64,000 nt of DNA from Arsenicicoccus cauae (GTDB lineage Bacteria > Actinomycetota > Actinomycetes > Actinomycetales > Dermatophilaceae). Under the pieces are notes generated by a model, which searched no databases, was not told the origin of the DNA, and was given only the letters and a program-made list of their open reading frames with translations. The stretch lies in the NCBI RefSeq assembly GCF_009707125.1, contig NZ_WLVL01000039.1, positions 186,001 through 250,000 of the forward strand, given 5' to 3'. The position numbers and the translations under genes were made by a program. The number at the start of each line of letters is the position of its first letter. Within the stretch, counting starts at the first letter, position 1. This document shows positions 20,135-28,141 of the stretch, piece after piece.

Positions 20135-20168
20135 GCAGGGCCCCCTCCCGAGTGGGAGGGGGCCCTGC
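20135..20168. terminator. Strong hairpin terminator
   Basis: A perfect 15-bp GC stem (GCAGGGCCCCCTCCC) with the loop GAGT, 20 bp after the holin-X gene. No U-run. Confidence 0.8.
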
Positions 20169-20244
20169 CGTCGTCCGCCCGGCCCCCGAGGGTGGCCAGC
20201 GAGCCGTTGGTGCTGCCACGTGCTCATTTGCCAGGATGGGCACG

Positions 20245-21174
20245 ATGAACGACGGCACCATGCGTGACGCCGCCAGCACCCTGGTCCCGGGCCCCTGGCG
20301 GCACCGCTTCGTGTCCGCCAACGGCGCCAGGTTCCACGTCGCCGAGGCCGGGGACGGTCCGCTCGTGCTGCTGCTGCACGACTTCCCGCAGTTCTGGTGG
20401 GCGTGGCGGCACCAGCTGACCTCGCTCAGCGAGGCCGGCTACCGGGTGGCCGCCCTGGACCTGCGAGGGTTCGGCGCGTCCGACAAGCCGCCCGTCGGCT
20501 ACGACACCTTCACCTCCGCCGCGGACGCGGCCAGCGTCGTCCGCTCCCTCGGTGAGCGCTCGGCCGTGGTGATGGGCCAGGGGCTCGGCGCCTGGATCGC
20601 GTGGTCGATGCCCTCGCTGCAGCCCGCCGCGACCCGAGCGGTGGTCGCCCTCGGGGCGCCGCACCCGCTCGCCCTGAGGACCGCGTCGCTGACCCTGCCG
20701 ACGCAGATCCAGGCGGGGCGGACCTTCGCCGGGCTGCAGCGGCCGTTCGTCCCGGAGCGCCGCCTCGGGGACCCCGCCTCGGGCTACGTCGCGCGGATCC
20801 TCACCGAGTGGTCCGCGCCGGGCGCGTCCTGGCTGGACGTCGACATCACCACCCGGTATGCCGAGCAGATGGCTCTGCCCTTCGTCGCCCACTCCGCCGC
20901 CGAGTACTACCGCTGGATGGCGCGCTCCCAGCTGTGGGTCTCGGGGCGGCAGTGGGCTGCCGCGCTCCGGCGCCCCGTCCGCGTCCCGGTGCTGCACCTG
21001 CACGGCGCCGCGGACAGGGCCGTCCTCCCGGAGACGATGGGCGGATCCGCGCGGTATGTCGCAGCCGGCCTCGACGCGCACCTGCTCCCCGGCACGGGCC
21101 ACTTCGTGGCGGAGGAGGCCCCCGAGCGGGTGGACGCGCTGCTCCTGCCCTGGCTCGCCGCGCTGCCGCGCTGA
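20245..21174 (+). CDS. Alpha/beta-fold hydrolase-like protein (EphE locus) lacking a nucleophile
   Basis: A 309-residue alpha/beta hydrolase fold protein. The oxyanion region appears as LLHDFPQFWWAWRHQL and the cap/His region as PGTGHFVAEEAPERV, as in epoxide hydrolases. At the nucleophile elbow, where these enzymes have GHDWGG or GxSxG, it reads GQGLGAW, so Gly replaces Asp or Ser. The protein is therefore probably non-hydrolytic or uses another chemistry. Its position beside marP matches EphE of M. tuberculosis (Rv3670). The start at 20245 has CAGGAT 7 nt upstream. Confidence 0.8.
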   Translation: MNDGTMRDAASTLVPGPWRHRFVSANGARFHVAEAGDGPLVLLLHDFPQFWWAWRHQLTSLSEAGYRVAALDLRGFGASDKPPVGYDTFTSAADAASVVRSLGERSAVVMGQGLGAWIAWSMPSLQPAATRAVVALGAPHPLALRTASLTLPTQIQAGRTFAGLQRPFVPERRLGDPASGYVARILTEWSAPGASWLDVDITTRYAEQMALPFVAHSAAEYYRWMARSQLWVSGRQWAAALRRPVRVPVLHLHGAADRAVLPETMGGSARYVAAGLDAHLLPGTGHFVAEEAPERVDALLLPWLAALPR

Positions 21175-21214
21175 GCCCCCGGCTCACGAACGGTGGCCCG
21201 GGGTCGGGGGGACG

Positions 21215-22420
21215 TCACGCGGCGGAGCAGGAGCCCGTGGCGGCGGGCGAGGTGTCGGTGGCGGCCTCGGCGAGGATGGGTCGGGTGGCCGCGCTGGTCA
21301 GGGCATAGCCCGTGCTCGGGTCGTCGACCGACTGGGCAAAGACCGTCCCGGCCACGCGGCCGTCGGTCGTGAGCAGCGGCCCGCCGGAGTTGCCGGGGCG
21401 GACGGTGGCGTACAGCGAGTAGACCTGGCGCACGGCCCCCGCGCTGCCGTAGATGTCCTCGCCCCGCGCCGACACGACCGTGCGCACGCGGGCCGCGCCG
21501 AGGCGGTACGGCCCGCCGCCGGGGAAGCCGGCCACCACCGCGTCGGCCTCGGCGCGCAGCGTGTCGGCCACCTGCAGCGGCCGGGCCTGCAGCTCGGGGA
21601 CGTGAAGCACCGCCACGTCCAGGCGGGGGTCGAACGAGACGACGGTGGCGGCATACGAGTGTCCCTGGCCACCGACCTGCACGCGCACCCGATCGGTGCC
21701 GGCGACCACGTGGGCGTTGGTGACGACGCGCTGGGGCGACATGACCCAGCCGCTGCCGTCCTGCTCGCGGCGGCAGGCGGGCGCGTCCCCGACGACCTTG
21801 ACGATCGAGTCGCGGGCCGCGACGACGCCGGCCGTCCGGGCGACGCGCGGGTCCGGCGGGGCGGCGGGCGTGATGGGCTCGGCCCCCATCCCCTCGAAGA
21901 CGCGGGGGAACTCGCTGGCCTCCACCTGCGACCGGAAGTCCGCGAAGGCTCTCCCGACCTGGGCGGGCATCACCGCGTCGACGGAGCGCAGCACCCGCGA
22001 CCCGGCGACGGTGCGGGCGACGCTGCCGGGGGCCGCCGCGCGCAGGGTGTCGCCGACGAACCAGTAGATCGATGCCAGGACCAGCACCGAGGCGACGGCC
22101 CCGGTGGCGGCGTCGAGCAGCTGGGTGGGGCGCAGGCGGTTGCGGGACCGCAGGTGGGCACCGACGCGTCCGAGCAGGGCCTCGCCGATCACCGCGAGCA
22201 GCAGGACGCCGAGCGCGAGGACGGCGGCGCGCAGCAGGAGCGAGTCACGCAGCGCCTGGACGTTCTGGAGCAGCGGCGGCAGGGCGCGCAGGCCGAGGAC
22301 GGCGCCGGCCACGAGCCCCGCGGTCGCGAAGGCGGACATGACCAGGCCGCGACGCCAGCCCGCGGCGGCGTGCAGGCCGAGGGCGACGAGCAGGATCACG
22401 TCCAGGACGACTGGGCTCAT
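21215..22420 (-). CDS. marP: MarP-like membrane-anchored serine protease
   Basis: A 401-residue protein with four N-terminal membrane helices (CvpA-like, residues about 1-130) and an extracytoplasmic trypsin-like domain. The triad is His237 (TNAHVV), Asp268 (DPRLDVAV) and Ser345 (RPGNSGGPL). Cys216 and Cys398 correspond to the regulatory disulfide of M. tuberculosis MarP (Rv3671c). That protease is needed for acid and oxidative stress survival. It lies just downstream of the CoA-Nudix and nth genes (7 bp gap), as in mycobacteria. Confidence 0.92.
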   Translation of the reverse strand: MSPVVLDVILLVALGLHAAAGWRRGLVMSAFATAGLVAGAVLGLRALPPLLQNVQALRDSLLLRAAVLALGVLLLAVIGEALLGRVGAHLRSRNRLRPTQLLDAATGAVASVLVLASIYWFVGDTLRAAAPGSVARTVAGSRVLRSVDAVMPAQVGRAFADFRSQVEASEFPRVFEGMGAEPITPAAPPDPRVARTAGVVAARDSIVKVVGDAPACRREQDGSGWVMSPQRVVTNAHVVAGTDRVRVQVGGQGHSYAATVVSFDPRLDVAVLHVPELQARPLQVADTLRAEADAVVAGFPGGGPYRLGAARVRTVVSARGEDIYGSAGAVRQVYSLYATVRPGNSGGPLLTTDGRVAGTVFAQSVDDPSTGYALTSAATRPILAEAATDTSPAATGSCSAA

Positions 22421-22427
22421 GACCCGA

Positions 22428-23081
22428 TCAGCGCCACATCTGCTCCGGAAGTTCCTCGAGGCGCGACACGTCCCAGGGCTCGGCGAGGCCCGCGAGGTCC
22501 AGCAGCTTGCTGAGGATCCCTGCGGTGAAGCCCCACACCAGCAGCCCGTCGACCTCGAAGGCCGGCCCGCGGTAGCCGTTGGGGTGGGTGACGGTGAAGC
22601 GGTTGGCAGGGTCGACGAGCTCGGAGACCGGGGCCCGCAGCACCGAGGCGACCTCGCGCGGGTCGCCCGCGGTCAACGGGTGCGGCTCGCGCCACCACCC
22701 GACGACGGGGGTCACCCCGAAGTCCCGGTGCGGCATGTAGAGCTCTGGCACCGTGGCCAGCACCTCCACCGAGGTCCGGTCGAGCCCGACCTCCTCGTGG
22801 GCCTCGCGCAGCGCCGCGTCGACCACGTCGCGGTCCCCGGGGTCGACCGACCCTCCGGGGAAGGCCACCTGCCCGGCGTGCGAGCGCATGCCGTGAGCCC
22901 GCTCGGTCAGCAGGATCTCGTGGTCGGTGCCGTCACCGTCGCGGGGGCCGACCAGGACGAGCACCCCCGCCCGGCGACCGGCCCCCTCCTGCGGCGGCAG
23001 GAAGCGCGAGTAGTAGTGCGCCGGCGTCGTGCCCAGACGGTCGACCAGGGTGTCCAGCCACTGGGGTCGGGCTGGCGTCAT
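22428..23081 (-). CDS. Nudix CoA pyrophosphatase-like hydrolase
   Basis: A 217-residue Nudix protein. The box is [20 protein letters not shown] continuing EEVGL, preceded by [12 protein letters not shown], which is the CoA-diphosphatase (NudL/PCD1) signature. It hydrolyses CoA or its derivatives to phosphopantetheine and ADP. The ATG overlaps the nth stop by 4 nt, so it is translationally coupled to the repair gene. It corresponds to Rv3672c. Confidence 0.9.
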   Translation of the reverse strand: MTPARPQWLDTLVDRLGTTPAHYYSRFLPPQEGAGRRAGVLVLVGPRDGDGTDHEILLTERAHGMRSHAGQVAFPGGSVDPGDRDVVDAALREAHEEVGLDRTSVEVLATVPELYMPHRDFGVTPVVGWWREPHPLTAGDPREVASVLRAPVSELVDPANRFTVTHPNGYRGPAFEVDGLLVWGFTAGILSKLLDLAGLAEPWDVSRLEELPEQMWR

Positions 23082-23884
23082 ACGCCCTCCTCGGCCCACC
23101 GGGCCGCCAGCCCGCTCGGGGCCTCGCCCAGGCGCTGCGGCCAGGGCGCGCCGGGCGCGAGCTCGAACTTGGCGAGCCTGCGGGCCTTGGCCGGGTCGGT
23201 CTCGCCCTCTCCGTACGCCGGACAGAGGGTCGCCACGGGACACACGCCGCACGCCGGCTTGCGGGCATGGCAGAGGCGGCGGCCGTGGTAGATCAGGACG
23301 TGCGAGAGCATCGTCCAGTCCTTGCGCGGGATGAGGGCTCCCACCTCGTGCTCGACCTTGACCGGGTCGTCCTCGGCGGTCCAGCCGAGGCGACGGGCCA
23401 GCCTCCCGAAGTGCGTGTCCACCGTGATCCCCGGGACGCCGAACGCGTTGCCGAGGACGACGTTGGCGGTCTTGCGCCCCACGCCGGGGAGCGTGACGAG
23501 GTCCTTGAGGCGGCCCGGGACCTGCCCGTCATACCGCTCGACGAGGGCCGTCCCGAGCTTGATCAGGGCGTCGGTCTTGGCGCGGTAGAAGCCGGTCGGA
23601 CGGATCAGCTCCTCCAGCTCGGTGCGGTCCGCCGCGGCGTAGGCGGCCGCGTCCGGGTAGCGCGCGAAGAGGGCCGGGGTGACCTTGTTGACCCCCACGT
23701 CGGTGGTCTGCGCCGACAGCACCGTCGCGACCAGCAGCTCGAGCGGCGTCGTGAAGTCGAGCTCGGCGATGGCGTAGGGGTAGGTGTCGTGCAGGACGCG
23801 ATAGGTCCGGCGGGCACGGCGCGTGAGCGCAAGCGGCGATTCACCGGTGGGCGTCGGACGCGAGGCGGGGTCGAGGGTGGACAC
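23078..23884 (-). CDS. nth: Endonuclease III
   Basis: A 268-residue DNA glycosylase/AP lyase. The helix-hairpin-helix reads [13 protein letters not shown] with the catalytic Lys; the catalytic Asp is in TVDTHFGRL. The 4Fe-4S cluster ligands follow the C-x6-C-x2-C-x5-C pattern beginning at [12 protein letters not shown]. It removes oxidised pyrimidines. About 30 residues precede the fold and 40 follow it, longer than E. coli Nth but usual for actinobacteria. The GTG start has TAGCCT 6 nt upstream. It diverges from crp. Confidence 0.95.
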   Translation of the reverse strand: MSTLDPASRPTPTGESPLALTRRARRTYRVLHDTYPYAIAELDFTTPLELLVATVLSAQTTDVGVNKVTPALFARYPDAAAYAAADRTELEELIRPTGFYRAKTDALIKLGTALVERYDGQVPGRLKDLVTLPGVGRKTANVVLGNAFGVPGITVDTHFGRLARRLGWTAEDDPVKVEHEVGALIPRKDWTMLSHVLIYHGRRLCHARKPACGVCPVATLCPAYGEGETDPAKARRLAKFELAPGAPWPQRLGEAPSGLAARWAEEGV

Positions 23885-23890
23885 CCGATC

Positions 23891-23896
23891 AGGCTA
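23891..23896 (-). promoter_or_regulatory. -10 element, nth operon (leaderless)
   Basis: TAGCCT on the minus strand, 6 nt before the GTG of nth, in the 63-bp gap shared with divergent crp. It drives nth, the CoA-Nudix gene and probably marP. Confidence 0.5.
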
Positions 23897-23947
23897 CTCG
23901 CGCGGTCGGTCCCGCCCCTCCACGTCCGTGATGGCACAATGGCTGAC

Positions 23948-24625
23948 GTGGACAACGACGTGGTGAGAAGGTCCCCGCTCTTCGCGGCGCTCGACGACGA
24001 GGCAGCCAGCACGCTGCAGACCTCCATGAGCCCCGTGCACCTCGAGCGGGGAGAGGTGCTGTTCCACGAGGGCGCCCAGGGCGATGCCCTCTACATCATC
24101 GTCGACGGCAAGATCAAGCTCGGTCGCACCAGCGGCGACGGGCGCGAGAACCTCTTCGCGGTGCTCGGGCCCGCCGAGATGTTCGGCGAGCTGTCGCTGT
24201 TCGACCCCGGCCCGCGCACCCTGACCGCCACCGCCGTGGCGGAGACCTCTCTCGTCGGGCTCGGCCACGACAGTCTGCGCAGCTGGCTCACCGCTCGCCC
24301 GGAGGTCTCGCTGACCCTGCTCGCCGCGCTCGCGCGTCGCCTGCGCCGCACCAACGAGTCGCTCGCCGACATGGTCTTCACCGACGTGCCCGGCCGCGTG
24401 GCCAAGGCCCTCGTCGACCTGTCCCGCCGCTTCGGTCGCCCGTCCGAGGACGGCGTCCTCGTCGCCCACGACCTCACCCAGGAGGAGCTGGCCCAGCTCG
24501 TCGGCGCTTCCCGCGAGACGGTCAACAAGTCCCTCGCCGACTTCGCCAGCCGCGGGTGGATCCGCCTCGAGGCCCGCGCGGTCGTGCTCCTGGACATCGA
24601 GCGCCTCTATCGTCGCGCTCGCTGA
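23948..24625 (+). CDS. crp: Crp/Fnr-family global regulator (cAMP receptor type)
   Basis: A 225-residue regulator with a cyclic-nucleotide domain (EGAQGDALYIIVDGKIKLGR, then FGELSLFDPGPRT, the phosphate-binding cassette) and a C-terminal winged helix (HDLTQEELAQLVGASRETVN). It is closely similar to mycobacterial CRP Rv3676. The GTG at 23948 aligns with the family N-terminus and has CACAAT 7 nt upstream; an ATG at 23939 would add three residues. It controls starvation, respiration and rpf genes in mycobacteria. Divergent from nth. Confidence 0.93.
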   Translation: MDNDVVRRSPLFAALDDEAASTLQTSMSPVHLERGEVLFHEGAQGDALYIIVDGKIKLGRTSGDGRENLFAVLGPAEMFGELSLFDPGPRTLTATAVAETSLVGLGHDSLRSWLTARPEVSLTLLAALARRLRRTNESLADMVFTDVPGRVAKALVDLSRRFGRPSEDGVLVAHDLTQEELAQLVGASRETVNKSLADFASRGWIRLEARAVVLLDIERLYRRAR

Positions 24626-24673
24626 GCGAGCGGCCACCAGGCCGTATGCCGGGCCCGCCGCCTCGCGGCGTCC

Positions 24674-25489
24674 TCAGTCGCGCAGGTAGGCGAGCTGGGC
24701 GAGGACGCTGAGCCGGGCCGCCGGCCAGACCTCGCGGGGCACGTCGGCATACACCCGCTCGACCACCTCGTCAGCCGTCGCGTCCCCGTCGGCGAGGGCG
24801 GCGCGCACCTGATCGAGCCGGTCGGCGCGGTGCTGCAGGTAGTACGCGACCGCCTCGTCGGCGGCGTCGACCGTCGGCCCGTGCCCGGGGAGGATCCGTG
24901 TGACGGCGCCGCTGCCGGTGAGCGACCGGAGGCGCCGCAGCGAGGCGAGGTAGTCGGCGAGCACGCCGTCGGGGTGCGCCACCACCGTCGTTCCGCGGCC
25001 CAGCACGGTGTCGCCGGTCAGCACGGTGTTGTCCGCGGGCAGCACGAAGGACACGGAGTCGGACGTGTGGCCCGGCGTGGCCAGGACGGCCACCTCGAGC
25101 TCACCGACGTGCAGCACCGAGCCCTCGTGCAGGTCGTCGTGACCGTCCCCGATCGCCTGCACCCGCGTGCGCGTGAGCTCGGCAAAGCGCCCCGCCCCCT
25201 CGGCGTGGTCGGCGTGGGCGTGGGTCAGCAAGGTGCGGGTCACGCGGGCGCCGCGCTCCTCCACGAGCGCGACCACGGCACGCAGGTGCTGCTCGTCGAG
25301 CGGGCCCGGGTCGACGACCGCGACCGCCTCGCCGCCCGGCTCGGACAGGACCCACGTGTTGGTGCCGTCGAGCGTCATCGGGCCGGGGTTGGGCGCGAGC
25401 ACGCAGGTCGCCCGCTCGGTGACGACGCCGCCGAGCCACGGCGTGGCGGTCGGGGGCGGCTGCACGAGACGGGCGCCGGGGGCGGTCAC
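24674..25489 (-). CDS. Metallo-beta-lactamase fold hydrolase
   Basis: A 271-residue MBL-fold protein. The metal motif THAHADHAEG lies near residue 95, with further ligands in ATPGHTSDSVSF, LTGDTVLG and LPGHGP. The C-terminal part (ADEVVERVYADVP, LSVLAQLAYL) is the LACTB2-like winged segment. Substrate unknown; LACTB2 relatives act on RNA or thioesters. The GTG start overlaps the stop of the upstream Nudix gene (GTGA). It corresponds to Rv3677c in the conserved block. Confidence 0.88.
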   Translation of the reverse strand: MTAPGARLVQPPPTATPWLGGVVTERATCVLAPNPGPMTLDGTNTWVLSEPGGEAVAVVDPGPLDEQHLRAVVALVEERGARVTRTLLTHAHADHAEGAGRFAELTRTRVQAIGDGHDDLHEGSVLHVGELEVAVLATPGHTSDSVSFVLPADNTVLTGDTVLGRGTTVVAHPDGVLADYLASLRRLRSLTGSGAVTRILPGHGPTVDAADEAVAYYLQHRADRLDQVRAALADGDATADEVVERVYADVPREVWPAARLSVLAQLAYLRD

Positions 25490-26403
25490 GGGACGGCCCC
25501 GGTGTCGGGCACGCGCGCCCGCATCCAGATGCGGCCCTGCTCGTCCTCGACCAGGTCCGATGAGATCGACCACACCTCGGGCGTCTCCGCGACGAACGAC
25601 GCCGACGACGACGCGACGGCCAGCTGCTCGAGCGCGACGATCGTCGGGGGCAGCATCAGCACGGACCCGTCGGCCGCGCCGGCGAGCACGTCCGTGGGGC
25701 GCCACCACCCCGCCGCGTCGGCCTCGGAGGTCGCGTCGTCCGGGACCTGCCCGACCGGCAGCAGCGCGGCGAAGAACGCCGTGTCATAGCGCCGCGGCTC
25801 GAACTCCGGTGTCACCCAGTGCGCGCGGTAGGACAGCAGGTCGGACCGCAGGACCAGCCCGCGGCGCCGCAGCAGCTCGGTGAAGGACAGCTCTCGGGCC
25901 TCGAGCGCGACCCGGTCGGCGTGCCAGTCGGCGTCGCGCACGTCCGCGACCATCGAGTCCGCATCGGGCCCGGCCAGCAGCACCCCGCACTCCTCGAAGA
26001 CCTCGCGCACCGCGGCCACCACGAGCTGCTGCGCGACGTCCTCGGAGCACGCCATCCGCTGCGCCCAGGCTGCGGGCGAGGGCCCGGCCCAGTGGTCGGC
26101 GACCAGGGCCGGGTCGGCGTCGCGCGGGTCCACCCCGCCGCCGGGAAAGACCATCATGCGGGGCGCGAAGGCCATCGAGGCGACGCGGCGCAGCATGAAT
26201 ACCTCGACACCGCACGATGTCTCGTCGTCTGCCACCCAGCTCACGGCCGCGTCGCGGACCAGCTGCACCGTGGCGGCATACCGAGGCTCCTGGTGACGGC
26301 GCACCTCGGCGTCGCCGTCGAGCCACGCGCGGGCGCGCGACCCGAGCCCGCCGGCGGGGAAGTCGCGTACGACCCCCTGCTCGACTCCGTGCTCGCCGCC
26401 CAT
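25486..26403 (-). CDS. Nudix hydrolase
   Basis: A 305-residue protein with an N-terminal strand-rich part and a Nudix core (FMLRRV, MVFPGGGVDPRD, AAVREVFEECGVLL). The spacing between GGG and REVFEECG is long, as in the actinobacterial subgroup of large Nudix proteins related to NUDT19. The substrate is probably a CoA-type or nucleoside diphosphate derivative. It lies between RidA and the MBL gene, coupled to the latter by a GTGA overlap. The M. tuberculosis block lacks this gene, so it is an addition. Confidence 0.83.
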   Translation of the reverse strand: MGGEHGVEQGVVRDFPAGGLGSRARAWLDGDAEVRRHQEPRYAATVQLVRDAAVSWVADDETSCGVEVFMLRRVASMAFAPRMMVFPGGGVDPRDADPALVADHWAGPSPAAWAQRMACSEDVAQQLVVAAVREVFEECGVLLAGPDADSMVADVRDADWHADRVALEARELSFTELLRRRGLVLRSDLLSYRAHWVTPEFEPRRYDTAFFAALLPVGQVPDDATSEADAAGWWRPTDVLAGAADGSVLMLPPTIVALEQLAVASSSASFVAETPEVWSISSDLVEDEQGRIWMRARVPDTGAVP

Positions 26404-26411
26404 CACGGAGC

Positions 26412-26888
26412 TCAGTCGTCGGCGAGGGCGACGGTGATCTCGACCTCGACCGGCGCGTCCAGCGGCAGCACGGCCACCCCGACCGCGGAGCGCGCGTGCA
26501 CCCCGCGGTCGCCGAAGGCGTGCCCGAGCAGCTCGCTCGCACCGTTGAGGACGCCCGGCTGGCCGGTGAAGGTGGGGTCGCTCGCGACGAACCCGACCAC
26601 CTTGACGACCTGGGCGACCCGGTCGAGGTCGCCCACGACCGACTTCACGGCGGCGATGGCGTTGAGGGCGCACACCTGCGCGAGCTCCTTGGCGCGCGTG
26701 GGGCTGACGAGCCCGTCGCCCTCGCCGACCTTGCCGGTCTCGGCGAGCGAGCCCTGCACCATCGGCAGCTGCCCGGAGGTGTGGATGCGGCGCCCGTCCT
26801 GCAGCGCAGGGACGTACGCCGCGACCGGGGCCGCGACCTCGGGGACGCTGAGCCCGAGCTCGGCGAGACGGTCCTCGACGGCACTCAT
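26412..26888 (-). CDS. RidA family protein
   Basis: A 158-residue Rid/YjgF protein. Recognisable parts are YVPALQDGRRIHTSGQLPM, ALNAIAAVKSVVGDLDRV and VVGFVASDP. The usual imine-hydrolysing Arg of RidA (the IPRSP-type R) is not evident at the C-terminus, so it may belong to another Rid subgroup. It corresponds to Rv3678c. It sits between a 50-residue DUF4177 gene (12 bp upstream) and the Nudix gene (8 bp downstream). Confidence 0.86.
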   Translation of the reverse strand: MSAVEDRLAELGLSVPEVAAPVAAYVPALQDGRRIHTSGQLPMVQGSLAETGKVGEGDGLVSPTRAKELAQVCALNAIAAVKSVVGDLDRVAQVVKVVGFVASDPTFTGQPGVLNGASELLGHAFGDRGVHARSAVGVAVLPLDAPVEVEITVALADD

Positions 26889-26900
26889 GCCATGCCCCCG

Positions 26901-27053
26901 TCAGGCCTTGGGGCGCTTGAGGTAGGCGACGAGGTTGCCCTCGCCCGACTGCAGCACGGTGACGAGCTCCCACCCGTCCTGGCCCCACTGGTCGAGGATC
27001 TGCTTGGTGGCGTGGACGATCAGCGGCACGGTGGCGTACTCCCAGGTGGTCAT
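26901..27053 (-). CDS. Small DUF4177-like protein (50 aa)
   Basis: A 50-codon reading frame, MTTWEYATVPLIVH at the start and LVTVLQSGEGNLVAYLKRP near the end. The WEY...QWGQDGWELVTV pattern is the DUF4177 family fold. It takes the same position as Rv3678A in M. tuberculosis, directly before RidA and divergent from the ArsA-like pair. TAGAGT lies 6 nt before the ATG, so the transcript is probably leaderless and also carries ridA, Nudix and MBL genes. Function unknown. Confidence 0.85.
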   Translation of the reverse strand: MTTWEYATVPLIVHATKQILDQWGQDGWELVTVLQSGEGNLVAYLKRPKA

Positions 27054-27059
27054 GCCCGC

Positions 27060-27065
27060 ACTCTA
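27060..27065 (-). promoter_or_regulatory. -10 element, DUF4177-ridA operon (leaderless)
   Basis: TAGAGT on the minus strand, 6 nt before the ATG at 27053. Together with the rightward element at 27091 it makes a compact divergent promoter in 50 bp. Confidence 0.5.
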
Positions 27066-27090
27066 GCGACCGCCGCGGGGGTCACGGCAC

Positions 27091-27096
27091 TAGCAT
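27091..27096 (+). promoter_or_regulatory. -10 element, ArsA/Get3 pair (leaderless)
   Basis: TAGCAT, 7 nt before the ATG at 27104; no ribosome site is present between them. Confidence 0.5.
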
Positions 27097-27103
27097 CAGC
27101 CGT

Positions 27104-28141
27104 ATGCCGACCGCGCCCGCCCCCGAGCCCTGGTCAGACACCTGGCGCGAGGCGCGGCTGCACGTGGTCACCGGCAAGGGGGGCACCGGCAAGACGACGG
27201 TGGCGGCGGCGATGGCGACGGCGCTGGCCGAGTCGGGTCGCCGGGTGCTGCTGGCCGAGGTGGAGCAGCGTCAGTCACTGGCCCCGGTGCTGGGATGCAG
27301 CCCGCTGGACGACCACGAGCGGCTGGTCCAGGTCACGCCGGCGGGCGGCGAGCTGCACGCGCTGGCGGTGGACGCGCGGGCCTCGTTGATGGAGTACCTC
27401 CGCGTCCACTACCACCTCGGTCCCGCCGGGGCGGTGCTGGACCAGGTGGGTGCCGTCGACCTGGCGACCAGCATCGCGCCCGGCCTGGGCGACGTGCTGG
27501 TGATGGGCAAGCTCTACGAGGCCACCCGCCGCACCCCGCGTCACCAGCGGCGCCGCGGCACGCCCGAGAGCTATGACGTGGTCGTGGTGGACGCGCCGCC
27601 GACCGGTCGCGTGGTGCGCTTCCTGCAGGCCAACGCCGAGGTCGCCGACCTGGCGCGGGTGGGGCCGATCAAGGCGCAGGCCGACGCGGTCACGGCGGTC
27701 GTCCACTCGGACCAGACCGTGGTCCACCTCGTGACGGTGCTGGAGGAGATGCCCGTGACCGAGACCGTGGAGGCGGTCGGCGAGCTGCGGGGGGCGGGTC
27801 TGCGCACCGGTCTGCTCGTGGTCAACCAGGTGCGCGACGACGGGCTCGCCGAGGACGACCTCGACGCCTTCCACGCGGCCGTCGACGGCGACGTCGACGT
27901 GGCGGCCATCGCCGAGGAGCTGCGGGCGCTGCAGGTCCCCGAACCCGACGACACCGCCCGCCGCCTCCTCGCGCACGCGCGCGGCCACGCCGAGCGGCTG
28001 CTGGTCGAGGGCGAGCAGCAGGAGGTCCTCGACGCCGTCGGGCTCCCGACCGTGCTGCTGCCGACGCTCGAGGGCATCGGTCCGCGCACCCTCCCGCGGC
28101 TCGCGGCCGCGCTCGCCTCGCAGGTCGGAGCGCTCGTATGA
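27104..28141 (+). CDS. ArsA/Get3-like ATPase, first subunit
   Basis: A 345-residue P-loop ATPase. The deviant Walker A reads VTGKGGTGKTTVAAA, the switch II aspartate lies in VVVDAPPTGRVVRF. It corresponds to Rv3679 of M. tuberculosis, a member of the anion-transporting ATPase family that forms a complex with Rv3680 and has been linked to glycerol and nitric-oxide stress tolerance. No arsenic genes lie nearby, so arsenite transport is unlikely. The stop overlaps the second ATPase start (ATGA). Confidence 0.9.
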   Translation: MPTAPAPEPWSDTWREARLHVVTGKGGTGKTTVAAAMATALAESGRRVLLAEVEQRQSLAPVLGCSPLDDHERLVQVTPAGGELHALAVDARASLMEYLRVHYHLGPAGAVLDQVGAVDLATSIAPGLGDVLVMGKLYEATRRTPRHQRRRGTPESYDVVVVDAPPTGRVVRFLQANAEVADLARVGPIKAQADAVTAVVHSDQTVVHLVTVLEEMPVTETVEAVGELRGAGLRTGLLVVNQVRDDGLAEDDLDAFHAAVDGDVDVAAIAEELRALQVPEPDDTARRLLAHARGHAERLLVEGEQQEVLDAVGLPTVLLPTLEGIGPRTLPRLAAALASQVGALV

